DNA of 64,000 nucleotides from Paenarthrobacter ureafaciens (GCF_004028095.1 NZ_SBHM01000007.1:1364001-1428000), one strand, 5' to 3'. Positions 16,825-26,860 are shown, counted from the first letter of the stretch. The notes: generated by a model from the letters alone, not told the origin. Numbers and translations: made by a program.

Positions 16825-17544
16825 GTGCCAGCCCCTGAAGAAGAGTCCCCCGAAACCAAAGAGCTCCGATTCGCCTATGTGGCGGGAGTGACACCGGGCA
16901 AGTGGATCCGGCGGTGGGAAGAGCGGATGCCGCACGTCCCGCTGCACTCGTTCATGTCCGACGACGAAACCCAGCTGTCGGTGCTGCGTGACGGTTCAGC
17001 GGATCTGAGCTTTGTTCGCCTGCCCGTGGACCGGGAAGGCCTGAACCTCATTCCCCTGTATGAGGAGCAGCAAGCGGTAGTGGCGCCGAAAGGCCACGAA
17101 ATCTCGGTGTTCGAGGAGGTCGCGCTGGAGGACCTTTCAGAGGAGAACTTCCTCGACGTCGCTGAGATGGGCGGGCCGGAGATGGCCCTCCAGGTGGTGG
17201 CGTCAGGGGTCGGCTTGGTGATCCTTCCCATGCCCGTGGCCAGGCACTTGAACAACAAGCAAACGGTGAGTCGACGGCTCTCCGGAGCTCCGGGCACGCA
17301 GATCGGTCTCGCCTGGCTTGCGGGTACTGACAGTGAAGAGGTCGAGGAGTTCATTGGCATCGTGAGGGGCCGGACGGCGCAAAGCTCGCGGCAGCCGTCG
17401 GCGCAGAAGGAAAAGCCCAAGAAAGCTCCCAAGCCCGATCGTCGCGGGTCTTCGGCCGGGAAGAAACCGGCCGTTGCGCAGCGCTACGCACCCAATCCGG
17501 ATAAGGGCCGGGGCAGGGGTTCACGCAAGAAGGGGAAGCGCTGA
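16825..17544 (+). CDS. LysR-type substrate-binding-domain protein without a DNA-binding domain
   Basis: 239 residues from a GTG (VPAPEEESPETK). The periplasmic-binding-like fold of LysR C-termini spans about 12-175, with LRFAYVAGVTPGKW, DLSFVRLPVD, AVVAPKGH and VASGVGLVILPM. No helix-turn-helix precedes it. The last 60 residues are a basic, disordered Lys/Arg/Pro tail. Paired divergently with DUF5997, which could supply the nucleic-acid function (inference). A leaderless start with TACTGT six bases upstream supports the GTG rather than the longer open frame, which runs back through DUF5997. Confidence 0.8.
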   Translation: MPAPEEESPETKELRFAYVAGVTPGKWIRRWEERMPHVPLHSFMSDDETQLSVLRDGSADLSFVRLPVDREGLNLIPLYEEQQAVVAPKGHEISVFEEVALEDLSEENFLDVAEMGGPEMALQVVASGVGLVILPMPVARHLNNKQTVSRRLSGAPGTQIGLAWLAGTDSEEVEEFIGIVRGRTAQSSRQPSAQKEKPKKAPKPDRRGSSAGKKPAVAQRYAPNPDKGRGRGSRKKGKR

Positions 17545-17545
17545 T

Positions 17546-18244
17546 CTACTGGCCGTGGACTGATGCCTGCTGCTGTTCCGAGCGGTTGAGGTAGGCAAGC
17601 AGGAGATCGCCGGCTTTTTCCAGGTCGCCGTGCTCCAGGGCTGAACAGATTTTCTCGTTTTCCTCGAGCCAGTCGCTGTAGAAATTCGCGTCGACTGTTG
17701 CCTTGTGGAAGTACAGCCGCATCTCTGCGAGCACCTGCTTCATGATCGCGTTCAGGCGGGCGCTTTCGGCCAGGGCCACGATCGCTCCGTGGAAATGCTG
17801 GTTGGCGCTCCCCAGGCCGTCGTTGTCATTCGCAGCTGCCGCGCGCTTTCCCTCCTCGACGGCGGCCCTGACGGCAGCTATGCGCTCGGGTGAACCGCCC
17901 GCACGGATTGAACTGACTTCGATCGCGCGGCGGACTGTGTAAACGTCATGGATGTCCCCAGGCTCCAGCGTCGCCACATAAACCCCACGGTTGGGCTGCC
18001 GGATGAGCAGGCGTTCACTGGCCAGTTCGGCGAAGGCCTCACGGACAGTGTTGCGGGAGACGCCGAGGTCTTCGGCAACGGTTGCCTCGGTCAGTTTCGC
18101 TCCCGGAACCAGGAAGCCCTCAGCCAATTGGTAGCGGAGTTCTTCGGCCACGCGCTCCGCGACGGACGGTACCCGCATCCGGACCCGTGCGCGGGCACTG
18201 TCCAGGCCGGGGTGCTCATTCGTTTGCTGCTCTGCTCCGGCCAT
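17546..18244 (-). CDS. GntR-family regulator (FCD), regulator of the pxp operon
   Basis: 232 residues. wHTH at about 25-95 with GAKLTEATVAEDLGVSRNTVREAF, then an FCD domain (about 105-225) with HFHGAIVALAES and YSDWLEENEKI. Divergent from pxpA; a 31-bp near-perfect dyad lies between them. The start is leaderless: TAATTT (18251-18256), six bases, ATG. The operator at 18276-18306 covers about -32 to -62 of its own promoter and the -35 of the pxpA promoter, so one bound dimer could control both (inference). Confidence 0.87.
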   Translation of the reverse strand: MAGAEQQTNEHPGLDSARARVRMRVPSVAERVAEELRYQLAEGFLVPGAKLTEATVAEDLGVSRNTVREAFAELASERLLIRQPNRGVYVATLEPGDIHDVYTVRRAIEVSSIRAGGSPERIAAVRAAVEEGKRAAAANDNDGLGSANQHFHGAIVALAESARLNAIMKQVLAEMRLYFHKATVDANFYSDWLEENEKICSALEHGDLEKAGDLLLAYLNRSEQQQASVHGQ

Positions 18245-18275
18245 AGACCAAAATTACACGATTGCCGAAAATTAG

Positions 18276-18306
18276 GATCGCTGGATTGTTGAACAATCCG
18301 GCGATC
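18276..18306. promoter_or_regulatory. 31-bp dyad operator overlapping the pxpA -35 box
   Basis: Left arm GATCGCTGGATTGTT, one central G, right arm AACAATCCGGCGATC: 14 of 15 positions symmetrical. A good plus-strand promoter reads through it: TTGAAC (18289-18294), 17 bases, CATTCT (18312-18317). The core ATTGT-N3-ACAAT form suits an FCD-type GntR regulator. Confidence 0.75.
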
Positions 18307-18352
18307 TAGTGCATTCTTGATGTAACGCACATCACGAGGCAGGGATCACAGC

Positions 18353-19111
18353 ATGGCAATCATTGACCTGAACAGCGACGTCGGAGAAGCCTTCGGACGC
18401 TGGACGCTTGGTGACGATGAAGCCATCTTCCGGTCCGTCTCCAGTGCCAACGTTGCGTGTGGATTCCACGCCGGTGACCCCGGCGTCATTCGCGCCACGT
18501 GCGAGAAGGCGGTGGAGGCCGGCGTCGTCATCGGCGCCCACGTGGGCTACCGCGACCTTGCAGGTTTCGGCCGCCGTTTCCTGGACATCGACCCCAAGGA
18601 ACTCGCGGACGACGTCGTGTACCAGATCGGTGCGCTGCAGGCGCTGGCCGCTGTCTCAGGCGGTCGCGTTGAATACGTGAAGCCGCATGGCGGGCTTTAC
18701 AACACCATCGTGAAGCACACGGCGCAGGCCCGCGCCGTAGTGGAGGCCGTCAAGTCGGTGGACCCCAACCTGCCGATACTCGGTCTGCCGGGATCGGAGG
18801 TCCTGCGCCTGGCCGAGGAAGCCGGACTGCGCGCCGTCTCTGAAGCTTTCGCCGACCGCGCTTACAACCCGGACGGCACGCTGGTTTCCCGCTCGCAACC
18901 CGGCGCCGTGCTGCATGATCCCGTAGAGGTGGCCGAACACGTCCTGCGTATGGCCACCGAACAATCCGTACGGACCATTGATGGTTCCGTCCTCACCATC
19001 CGCGCAGAGAGCATCTGCGTCCATGGAGACTCACCCGGGGCCGTTGCCATGGCCACTGAAGTGAAGTCCGCACTGATCGACGCCGGTGTCAGCATCGGCT
19101 CGTTCCTCTAG
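18353..19111 (+). CDS. pxpA: 5-oxoprolinase subunit PxpA (LamB/YcsF family)
   Basis: 252 residues, normal length. Opens [17 protein letters not shown] and contains [38 protein letters not shown] and [11 protein letters not shown], all hallmark blocks of the YcsF/LamB TIM-barrel family. Known role: with PxpB and PxpC, ATP-dependent opening of 5-oxoproline to glutamate. First gene of a four-gene operon under the GntR dyad; 36 bases separate it from the transporter gene. Confidence 0.94.
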
Positions 19112-19147
19112 CCATCAAGCCCCTCTTCATCCCCTCCGGAGGAAACC

Positions 19148-20485
19148 ATGACCAGCACCAACAAGGCAGCCAAGGCCGTGACAAGGAAGCCGCCGGCCGG
19201 TGCCCTCAAGGCGTACGTCGCCAGCCTCACCGGCACGTCGCTCGAGTACTACGACTTTGCGATCTACTCGGTAGCGTCCGCACTCGTGTTCCCCAAGATC
19301 TTCTTCCCGGCAGGGGATGAGTTCGTTGCACTGCTCCTGTCCTTCTCGGCCTTTGCCGTGGGCTATCTGGCACGCCCCATCGGCGGCGTCGTCTTCGGGC
19401 GCCTGGGGGACAAGGTCGGGCGTAAATACGTCCTGGTCTTCACCCTGGTGCTGATCGGCATCGCGACTGTCCTGATCGGCGCCCTGCCGGATTACTCCGT
19501 GATCGGCGTGGCCGCACCGACTATTCTGGTGCTCCTCCGCCTGGCCCAGGGCATCGGCGTCGGTGGTGAGTGGGGCGGCGCCGTGTTGCTTTCCAGCGAA
19601 TTCGGTGACCCGAACAAACGCGGATTCTGGTCCTCCGCCGCCCAGATCGGTCCGCCGGCCGGTAACCTCCTGGCCAACGGCGTGCTTGCCGTCCTGGCCG
19701 CAACGTTGAGCAACGAGGCATTCCTGTCCTGGGGCTGGCGCGTAGCCTTCCTGGCGTCGGCGCTTCTGGTGGCCTTCGGCCTGATTATCCGCCTCAAGCT
19801 GGAAGAAACCCCTGTCTTCAAGGCAATCCAGGCCCACGGTGAGCGTCCCAAGGCTCCCATCAAGGAAGTCTTCACCACCGAGCCCAAGGCCTTGGTCTCC
19901 GCAGCGCTTTCCCGCGTATGCCCGGACGTTCTGTATGCGCTCTTCACCGTCTTCGTGGCTGTTTACGCAACCAAAGAACTGGGCATGACCACCGGCAACG
20001 TCCTCGCCGCCATTCTCATCGGTTCTGCGTTCCAGTTGTTCCTCATCCCGCTTGCCGGGGCAGTGACCGACCGCATCAACCGTCGATTGGTCTACGGCGT
20101 GACGGCCGCAGCTACCGCCGTTTTCATTCCGCTTTTCTTCCTGATGATCCAAGGCAAGTCGGTAGTGATGCTGACTATCGGCGTCGTGATCGGCCTGGCA
20201 CTCCACGCCTTCATGTACGGTCCGCAGGCCGCCTTCATCACCGAACAGTTCCCCGCCCGCCTGCGCTATGCCGGCAGCTCCCTGGCCTACACGCTGGCCG
20301 GGGTCGTCGGTGGAGCCGTCGCACCGCTCATCTTCACGGCCCTGTACGGGGCAGCGTCCGGCGGCTGGTGGCTGATTGCCGGTTACCTCCTGCTGACAGC
20401 CATCGTCACGATCGTCGGCATGCTCCTGGGCCGTGATCCCAAGCCGGAAGAGGAAGCCCGCCTCCTGGAGGGTTCGCACGCCTAA
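19148..20485 (+). CDS. MHS-family MFS transporter
   Basis: 445 residues, about 12 transmembrane helices. Seen: SLEYYDFAIYSVASALVFPKIFFP near the N-terminus, GRLGDKVGRKYVL in loop 2-3 and RLAQGIGVGGEWGGAVLL, the signature region of metabolite:H+ symporters. GGAGG lies five bases before the ATG. Inside the pxp operon, so it probably imports the substrate (5-oxoproline or another lactam/imino acid); inference from context only. Confidence 0.9.
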   Translation: MTSTNKAAKAVTRKPPAGALKAYVASLTGTSLEYYDFAIYSVASALVFPKIFFPAGDEFVALLLSFSAFAVGYLARPIGGVVFGRLGDKVGRKYVLVFTLVLIGIATVLIGALPDYSVIGVAAPTILVLLRLAQGIGVGGEWGGAVLLSSEFGDPNKRGFWSSAAQIGPPAGNLLANGVLAVLAATLSNEAFLSWGWRVAFLASALLVAFGLIIRLKLEETPVFKAIQAHGERPKAPIKEVFTTEPKALVSAALSRVCPDVLYALFTVFVAVYATKELGMTTGNVLAAILIGSAFQLFLIPLAGAVTDRINRRLVYGVTAAATAVFIPLFFLMIQGKSVVMLTIGVVIGLALHAFMYGPQAAFITEQFPARLRYAGSSLAYTLAGVVGGAVAPLIFTALYGAASGGWWLIAGYLLLTAIVTIVGMLLGRDPKPEEEARLLEGSHA

Positions 20486-20500
20486 TCGGCTGCGAAGCAC

Positions 20501-22153
20501 ATGATGGATACCGTGATGGAAACCGTAACCAGCAAGAAGGTCCGCGCCGTGAGGCCGGTAGGCACGCGCGCCGTGCTCGCGGAGTTGGACGGCCTTGCCG
20601 AGGTACTGGCCTTGCAGGACCTGCTCAACAGGAAGCCGCTTCCCGGCCAAGTGGACGTGCTGGCAGCTGCGGAAACGGTCATGGTGGTTGGCGAGTCAGC
20701 CTCCGCGACACGGGCCATCGGCGCCCGGCTCCTGCAGCTCGAACTGACAGCTCCGGACGTCACCGACTCCGGGTTGGTAGTGATCGAGACGGTGTACGAC
20801 GGCGAGGACCTGGCTGACGTCGCGGAACTCACCGGCCTGAGCGTGGACGGTGTGGTGGCTGCGCACACAGGCCAGACCTGGACGGTCGCCTTCGCCGGGT
20901 TCGCGCCTGGATTCGGCTACATGGTGGGCGAGAACAATGCCTTGACGGTTCCCCGACGGGCCACCCCCCGGACGGCTGTTCCGGCCGGGTCAGTGGCCCT
21001 CGGCGGGGAGTACTCCGCCGTCTATCCCCGCCGTTCCCCGGGTGGGTGGCAACTGATCGGCCGCACGGGAGCCCGCATGTGGGATCTGGAACGTCCCAAG
21101 CCCGCCTTGGTGCGCCCGGGCGACCGTGTGCAGTACCGGGCTGTCCGGGAAGTTGTCACCGCCTCGGCCCATGAGCCCGAATCCGATTCGGAGCACCACA
21201 CTGAATCCTGTCTGCGCATCGTCAGCCCGGGAGTCCAAAGCCTCATCGAGGACCTGGGCCGCAGAGGCCATGGCCCTCTGGGAGTTTCGGCTGCGGGAGC
21301 CCTGGACCGCGCTTCCATCCGTCGCGCCAATCGCCTGGTAGGCAACGCGTCGACGGCAGCCGCCATTGAGTCAGTGGGCGGTGGACTTTCCATCGAGGCC
21401 ATCGGCGATCAGGTGATTGCGGTGACCGGTGCGCCGACGACGCTCAGCGTCCAGTCGCCGTCGTGGGTTGACTCAGTGAATCACGACGGCGGTCCACAGC
21501 CAGGCGCGACGCGAACCGTCGGCATGGCCGCACCGTTCGCACTGCTCGATGGTGAAGTCCTCAGCCTTGGAGTGCCTGAATCCGGATTCCGGAACTACGT
21601 GGCGATCCGTGGCGGCATAGATGTTCCGGCGGTCCTGGGCAGCCGCTCTGCTGACACGATGTCCGGAATCGGGCCGGCGCCTTTGACGGTCGGCAAGGAA
21701 CTGCGGGCCGGCAGTGACACTGTTTCCACCGCGGTGGGCAGTCCCGAACTGCAGCCTGACTTTCCAAGTGCGGAGACCGTGACCGTGCTGGATGTGGTGC
21801 CCGGACCCCGCGCAGATTGGTTCGACCAGTCGGCCCTGGACTCGCTGGCAAGCCAGGATTGGGTGGTCACGCCGCAGTCCAACCGTGTGGGAATGCGCTT
21901 GGACGGGCAGCCCTTGGTGCGAACCCGCGACGGCGAACTCCCCAGCGAAGGGACCATGGCCGGAGCGCTCCAAATACCTCCCGCAGGCCTGCCTGTGCTG
22001 TTCCTCGCGGATCATCCCATTACGGGCGGCTACCCGGTGATCGGCGTAGTGCGCGACGAGCACCTTGACCGCGCCGCCCAAGTCCCGGTCGGCGGGAAAA
22101 TCCGTTTCCGGCTGGTCCCGGATTCACCAGACTTCCAAACCCCGGAGAAGTGA
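20501..22153 (+). CDS. pxpB/pxpC: Fused 5-oxoprolinase subunits PxpB-PxpC (allophanate-hydrolase subunit 1 + 2 domains)
   Basis: 550 residues. The AHS1/CT_C_D-type domain (about 12-215) includes [37 protein letters not shown] and [11 protein letters not shown]. The AHS2/CT_A_B domain (about 230-535) includes [66 protein letters not shown] and [17 protein letters not shown]. The two are separate proteins in many bacteria. Both domains are the ones that form the carboxyltransferase part of urea carboxylase. Met codons at 20501, 20504 and 20516 are all possible starts. Followed after seven bases by the biotin carboxylase. Confidence 0.92.
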   Translation: MMDTVMETVTSKKVRAVRPVGTRAVLAELDGLAEVLALQDLLNRKPLPGQVDVLAAAETVMVVGESASATRAIGARLLQLELTAPDVTDSGLVVIETVYDGEDLADVAELTGLSVDGVVAAHTGQTWTVAFAGFAPGFGYMVGENNALTVPRRATPRTAVPAGSVALGGEYSAVYPRRSPGGWQLIGRTGARMWDLERPKPALVRPGDRVQYRAVREVVTASAHEPESDSEHHTESCLRIVSPGVQSLIEDLGRRGHGPLGVSAAGALDRASIRRANRLVGNASTAAAIESVGGGLSIEAIGDQVIAVTGAPTTLSVQSPSWVDSVNHDGGPQPGATRTVGMAAPFALLDGEVLSLGVPESGFRNYVAIRGGIDVPAVLGSRSADTMSGIGPAPLTVGKELRAGSDTVSTAVGSPELQPDFPSAETVTVLDVVPGPRADWFDQSALDSLASQDWVVTPQSNRVGMRLDGQPLVRTRDGELPSEGTMAGALQIPPAGLPVLFLADHPITGGYPVIGVVRDEHLDRAAQVPVGGKIRFRLVPDSPDFQTPEK

Positions 22154-22160
22154 GTTTTTA

Positions 22161-23918
22161 ATGCGTAAGGTCCTGATTGCCAACCGCGGCGAAATCGCCG
22201 TCCGCGTGGCCCGAGCCTGTGACGATGCAGGCATCTCTTCCGTCGCCGTCTATGCGGACATTGACGCCGACGCGATGCACGTCGCCCTTGCTGATGAGGC
22301 GTACAGCTTGGGCGGGAACAGCCCGGCCGACACCTACCTCAACATCGGCAAACTGCTGGATGTGGCCGCCAAGTCGGGAGCGGACGCCGTCCATCCCGGC
22401 TACGGCTTCCTGTCCGAGAATGCCGACTTCGCGCAGGCGGTCATCGATGCGGGACTTGAATGGGTGGGACCCTCGCCGGAGTCCATCCGCCAGCTTGGCA
22501 ACAAGATCACGGCCCGGGAGATCGCCGTCCGGGCCGGTGCGCCCCTGGTTGCGGGAAGCGATGGCCCGGTGGCTTCGGCTGCCGAGGCCCGTGCCTTTGC
22601 CGAAGCGCATGGCCTGCCGATCGCCATCAAGGCTGCTTTTGGTGGTGGCGGTCGCGGACTGAAGGTGGTCCGTGAGCTGGCCGAGGTCGAGGAAGCGTTC
22701 GACTCTGCCGTCCGTGAAGCCGTGGTGGCGTTCGGTCGCGGCGAATGCTTTGTGGAGCAGTATCTCGACCGGCCTCGGCACGTGGAGGCGCAGATCATCG
22801 CCGACAAGCACGGGAACGTGGTTGTGGCGGGAACCCGGGATTGTTCGTTGCAGCGCCGGCACCAGAAGCTGGTTGAAGAGGCACCCGCTCCGTACCTGAG
22901 CGGAGAACAGCGGCACCAAATCTACGAGGCCTCAAAGGCGATCGTCCGCGAGGCCGGGTATTACGGCGCCGGAACCGTGGAGTTCCTGGTGTCCGCAGGA
23001 GGCGCTGTGGCCTTCCTCGAAGTAAACACCCGGCTGCAAGTGGAGCACCCTGTCACCGAGGAGACCGCCGGTGTGGACCTTGTCCAGGAACAGTTCCGTA
23101 TTGCCTCAGGCTTGCCGCTAAGCATCACTGAGGACCCTTCCGCCCGCAGCCATTCCTTCGAGTTCCGCATCAACGCCGAAGACGTGGGCCGGGGATTCCT
23201 CCCGTCGCCGGGTACCGTCGCGTCCCTTGAAGTACCGGCCGGGCCGGGGATCCGGTGGGACTCGGGCGTGCGCGCAGGGTCAGTTGTGGCTCCGCAGTTC
23301 GATTCCCTCCTGGCCAAGTTGATCGTCACGGGTGCTGACCGCCAGCAAGCCCTGCGCCGGGCTCGCCGTGCCCTCGCGGAACTGAAGATCGTGGGTCTCC
23401 CTACCGTTGTGCCGTTCCACCGGGCAGTCCTTGAAGCCGAAGACTTTGTTGCAGCGGATGCCCTGCGCGTCCACACCCGTTGGATTGAGACCGACTTCGC
23501 GGACCGGATTCCCAACGATCCGGATTACTCCGTGGTTGCCTTCAACGGTGAGCGTCGGACCATCACCGTGGATGTTGACGGAAAGCGACTCGCTGTGGGC
23601 CTCCCGGCAGACCTTCTTGAGGGCTGGGCCCGTTCCGGACAGGGTCTGCCTCCGGTATCGGGACTGGCCGATACGCCGGGTTCTGTCACCGGGGAAGCAC
23701 CCGCCGGGTCTGCACTGGTAGCTGCGATGTCCGGCACAGTGGTCAAGTGGTTGGCCGAACCCGGTGACGAAGTAGCCGAGGGCGATCCCCTGGTGGTGCT
23801 GGAAGCCATGAAGATGGAGACCCAGGTCTCCGCACACCGGGCAGGCACACTCACCGAAGTCCTCTCGGCTCCGGGTGGAGTAGTCGCCACGGGTGCGGTC
23901 CTGGCTCACATCGAGTAG
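22161..23918 (+). CDS. Biotin carboxylase fused to biotin carboxyl carrier domain
   Basis: 585 residues. Biotin carboxylase N domain from [21 protein letters not shown]-grasp region with [15 protein letters not shown], catalytic [25 protein letters not shown], and C domain to about 445; a linker; then a biotinyl domain (about 510-585) with the biotin-lysine motif EAMKMET. It lacks a classical carboxyltransferase and none is encoded nearby except the AHS1-AHS2 protein directly upstream. The ATG at 22161 has GGAGAAGTGAG upstream; an earlier in-frame ATG inside pxpC is rejected. Could serve an acyl-CoA carboxylase elsewhere, but the operon suggests partnership with PxpBC (inference). Confidence 0.9.
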   Translation: MRKVLIANRGEIAVRVARACDDAGISSVAVYADIDADAMHVALADEAYSLGGNSPADTYLNIGKLLDVAAKSGADAVHPGYGFLSENADFAQAVIDAGLEWVGPSPESIRQLGNKITAREIAVRAGAPLVAGSDGPVASAAEARAFAEAHGLPIAIKAAFGGGGRGLKVVRELAEVEEAFDSAVREAVVAFGRGECFVEQYLDRPRHVEAQIIADKHGNVVVAGTRDCSLQRRHQKLVEEAPAPYLSGEQRHQIYEASKAIVREAGYYGAGTVEFLVSAGGAVAFLEVNTRLQVEHPVTEETAGVDLVQEQFRIASGLPLSITEDPSARSHSFEFRINAEDVGRGFLPSPGTVASLEVPAGPGIRWDSGVRAGSVVAPQFDSLLAKLIVTGADRQQALRRARRALAELKIVGLPTVVPFHRAVLEAEDFVAADALRVHTRWIETDFADRIPNDPDYSVVAFNGERRTITVDVDGKRLAVGLPADLLEGWARSGQGLPPVSGLADTPGSVTGEAPAGSALVAAMSGTVVKWLAEPGDEVAEGDPLVVLEAMKMETQVSAHRAGTLTEVLSAPGGVVATGAVLAHIE

Positions 23919-23935
23919 TTCGTTCCCGCGGTTGG

Positions 23936-25189
23936 CTACTTGCCTGCGGGAGCGGCCACGCCCAGCACGCTGTCCAAGAGGCCATTCCGGAACTTGCCCT
24001 GAGGGTCATTGGCCTCCACCAGGGCGCGGAAGTCCTCGAACCTCGGGTACAGCGCAGCGAAGTCGTAAAGCGACGGCGTGAAGAGCTTGCCCCAGTGGGG
24101 GCGGGAACCGAACGGCTGCAAGCTGCGTTCGAGCTCGGGAAGGAAAGCTTCGACTTCGTCCTGGAGCGGCTTCCACGTGAAGTGCAGGGCAACGCTTTGC
24201 TGTTGGTAGAAGGGGCTGAGCCAGAACTCGTCCGCCGCAATGGTACGGATTTCGGAAACAAAGAGGAGCGGAGCAAGCTTGTCCGCCAGGGCACGAACGG
24301 CCTGGAGGGCCGCAGGGGCGTCCGTCAACGGGAGGATGAACTCGCTTTGCAGTTCTTCCCCGTTGCTTGGCGTGAACTCGTGGCGGAAGTGGGGCAAGCG
24401 GTCCAGCCATTTGCCGGGCTCGTCCAGCTGGATGGTGCAGTTCTCCGCGGACATTCCCGGCAGGGGATGAAGCGCGGCCGGGGCAGCCGTGGCGCCAAAA
24501 AGATCAGGCAGCGCAGTTTCGGTTCCCAGCGCCTTCAACCAAACCTGCGGGATCGAGTCTCCGCTGTAGTCAGTGAAGAAGCTGACGCTGTAGGCGCTTG
24601 ATGCGATGGTTTCGAAATCCGTCAGCGCCCGGTCCCAAGGCAGCCCCGTGAGCACGCGCTGCCGCATCCCGAAGCTCGGGCGGACTGCCAACTCAAGGCC
24701 CGTGACGATTCCCATCGCCCCCAGCCCGACTACTGTTGCAGCGAATTCAGGGTCATCCCGGGTGAGCGTCACCAGTTCGCCGGAAGCTCGGACCACGTCC
24801 AAACTCACCACCGCTTCAGCCAGGGACGGGTTCTTGACGCCGCTGCCGTGCGTGCCCGTCTGGATAGCTCCGGCTACTGAGATGTGGGGCAGGGAGGCAA
24901 GGTTGTGGATGGCATAGCCCTGCTCTTCAATCGCCCGGCACAGGGCGCCGTAGCTGATGCCGCCGCTCACCTTGACCGTCTTCCGGTCCTCGGAAAGCGT
25001 GATCTCCTGGGGGAGCGCATCCAGCAGAATATGGGTGCCACTGGTATCGGCCACCGTGTTGAACGAATGCCGGGACCCAAGTGCCTTGACCCGCGAGGCA
25101 TTGGCCACGAGCTCTTGGACCTCGCTTACCGAAGACGGGCGGTGCACGGCTGCGGACGAGTACTGGAGGTTTCCGGCCCAGTTCTTCAT
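23936..25189 (-). CDS. Alditol/xylitol oxidase (VAO-family FAD enzyme, AldO-like)
   Basis: 417 residues from MKNWAGNLQYSSAAVHRP; AGAGGA lies 9 bases upstream. The FAD-binding 4 domain contains LGSRHSFN, where the histidine matches the covalent FAD site of AldO, and LPHISVAGAIQTGTHGSG. The C-terminal ALO domain has AAYSVS-like, CTIQLDEPGKW, RPHWGKLF and LYPRFEDFRAL blocks. From memory it aligns throughout with Streptomyces AldO. Reaction: alditol + O2 to aldose + H2O2. Convergent with the biotin carboxylase (17 bases between stops). A repeat element lies upstream. Confidence 0.9.
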   Translation of the reverse strand: MKNWAGNLQYSSAAVHRPSSVSEVQELVANASRVKALGSRHSFNTVADTSGTHILLDALPQEITLSEDRKTVKVSGGISYGALCRAIEEQGYAIHNLASLPHISVAGAIQTGTHGSGVKNPSLAEAVVSLDVVRASGELVTLTRDDPEFAATVVGLGAMGIVTGLELAVRPSFGMRQRVLTGLPWDRALTDFETIASSAYSVSFFTDYSGDSIPQVWLKALGTETALPDLFGATAAPAALHPLPGMSAENCTIQLDEPGKWLDRLPHFRHEFTPSNGEELQSEFILPLTDAPAALQAVRALADKLAPLLFVSEIRTIAADEFWLSPFYQQQSVALHFTWKPLQDEVEAFLPELERSLQPFGSRPHWGKLFTPSLYDFAALYPRFEDFRALVEANDPQGKFRNGLLDSVLGVAAPAGK

Positions 25190-25292
25190 GGTTTGATCTT
25201 CCTCTGCTTTAGCGAACTCACTCCGTCGATTGTTTGCGCTCACAAAGGTGCCGTCAAGGGGAGTCCATTCCGGTGGGACGGCCCCCTCGGCT

Positions 25293-25360
25293 CCCAAGTG
25301 GGTCGCATTTGTGCGCGTTTACAGGGGTCAGAACGCGCTCAGCTGCGACTTAGTTGGGCG
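25293..25360. repeat. 68-bp palindromic repeat, copy B
   Basis: Aligns with the reverse complement of 5585-5654: shared blocks include CCCAA, GGTCGCATTT, GCGCGTTTA, CAGAACGCGCT and TAGTTGGG. Outer and inner inverted repeats are again present but less perfect. It abuts the stop codon of the SulP gene (25364) and lies about 100 bases upstream of the alditol oxidase start. Confidence 0.75.
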
Positions 25361-25363
25361 GGA

Positions 25364-26860
25364 CTAGCCGTTGAGCTTGCCGGCCAGACGCTCGCGCATC
25401 CGGATGCTGGCTTCGTTGAGGCCGATGAACTCCACCTCGCGACCATGGTTCCGGTATTTTTCGGTGACGGAATCCAGCACGGCAATGGTGGATGCGTCCC
25501 ACAGATGCGAGTTGTGCAGATCGATCACCACGCGATCTATGCCTTCTGCCGAATCTTTTGCGTAGTCGAACTGGGTGTACAGGTCATTGGATGAGGCGAA
25601 GAAGAGTTCACCGTCCACTGTGTAGGTCGCAACAGTCCCGCCGTTGAGCTCCAGTTCCGTCCGCTCCACCGTTGCGAAGTGGGCCACCCGCCGGGCGAAC
25701 AGCACCATGGCGGTCAAGACGCCGACGCCGACCCCCACTGCCAGGTTATGGGTGGCCACAACGGCAGCAACAGTGAGGAGCATGACGGCGGTCTCAGACT
25801 TGGGCAGGCGCCTCAAGGTGGATGGGCGGATGGAGTGCCAGTCGAAGGTAATCAGCGAAACGAAGATCATCACTGCCACGAGCGCGGCCATGGGAATCAT
25901 CCCCACGACGTCGCCAAGGACCACCACCAGGACCAGCAGGAAGACGCCGGCCAGGAACGTGGACAGCCGTGTCCTGGCGCCGGATCCCTTGACATTGATC
26001 ATGGTCTGCCCAATGACGGCGCAACCACCCAGGCCACCCAGGAAGCCCGTTACGATGTTCGCTGCTCCCTGCCCCCAGGAGACCCGGGTCTTATTGGACC
26101 GCGTATCAGTGATGTCATCAACCAGCTTGGCCGTCATGAGCGACTCAAGCAGACCGACCAGCGCCATGGACAAGGAGAACGGCGCGATGATTTGGAAGGT
26201 CTCCATGGACAAGGGCACGTTGGGCAGGAAGAACCCCGGCAGGCTGTCCGGCAATTCTCCCTTGTCGCTCACAGTGGGAACGTCGATGTTTCCGAGGGCC
26301 GTGACCAGCGTAATGAGGACGATGGCCACCAAGGGCGCGGGTACTGCAGTTGTCAGGCGTGGCAGGCCGAACACGATCAACAACCCGACGGCGACGATCG
26401 GATAGACCATCCAAGGCACCCCGAAGAGTTCGGGCATCTGGGACATGAACACCAGGATGGCCAAGGCGTTGACGAAGCCGATCATCACGGATCGCGGGAT
26501 GAACCGCATGAGCCGCGTGACGCCCAGGGCAGCGAGAATGATCTGGAAGACCCCCGCCAGGATGATGGTGGCAATCAGGTAGTCGAGGCCGTGTTCCTTC
26601 ATGACCGGTGCAATGACCAGTGCAACGGCGCCGGTCGCAGCCGAGATCATGGCCGGGCGTCCACCGACGATTGCCGTGACCACACCCATGGTGAAGGACG
26701 CGAACAACCCGATTCGAGGGTCCACCCCGGCGATCACCGAGAACGCAATTGCTTCCGGAATGAGCGCCAATGCCACGACCAACCCGGCCAAGGATTCGGT
26801 CAAGAGACGGCGGGGCGAGCGGAAAGTCGCCCGCAGGGACATGAGTTGCTCCGGAGTCAT
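25364..26860 (-). CDS. SulP-family anion transporter with STAS domain
   Basis: 498 residues. About 10-12 membrane helices begin after LTESLAGLVVALALIPEAIAFS, the conserved SulP helix-1 motif, and GGRPAMISAATGAVALVI follows. The cytoplasmic STAS domain (about 400-495) contains VVIDLHNSHLWDASTIAVLDSV. Substrate could be sulfate, bicarbonate or another anion; the sequence does not decide. Six bases downstream of the RelA/SpoT-domain gene in the same direction, so probably cotranscribed. Confidence 0.9.
   Translation of the reverse strand: MTPEQLMSLRATFRSPRRLLTESLAGLVVALALIPEAIAFSVIAGVDPRIGLFASFTMGVVTAIVGGRPAMISAATGAVALVIAPVMKEHGLDYLIATIILAGVFQIILAALGVTRLMRFIPRSVMIGFVNALAILVFMSQMPELFGVPWMVYPIVAVGLLIVFGLPRLTTAVPAPLVAIVLITLVTALGNIDVPTVSDKGELPDSLPGFFLPNVPLSMETFQIIAPFSLSMALVGLLESLMTAKLVDDITDTRSNKTRVSWGQGAANIVTGFLGGLGGCAVIGQTMINVKGSGARTRLSTFLAGVFLLVLVVVLGDVVGMIPMAALVAVMIFVSLITFDWHSIRPSTLRRLPKSETAVMLLTVAAVVATHNLAVGVGVGVLTAMVLFARRVAHFATVERTELELNGGTVATYTVDGELFFASSNDLYTQFDYAKDSAEGIDRVVIDLHNSHLWDASTIAVLDSVTEKYRNHGREVEFIGLNEASIRMRERLAGKLNG

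Noticed and set aside
15776..16894. 372-codon minus-strand frame covering the VOC gene and overlapping DUF5997 in another frame
   Set aside because: Contradicts three better-supported genes and reads through the terminator at 16305-16338.
19127..20650. 507-codon minus-strand frame opposite the MHS transporter
   Set aside because: Gly/His/Glu/Arg-rich shadow; the plus strand has a complete MFS signature, a ribosome site and operon context.
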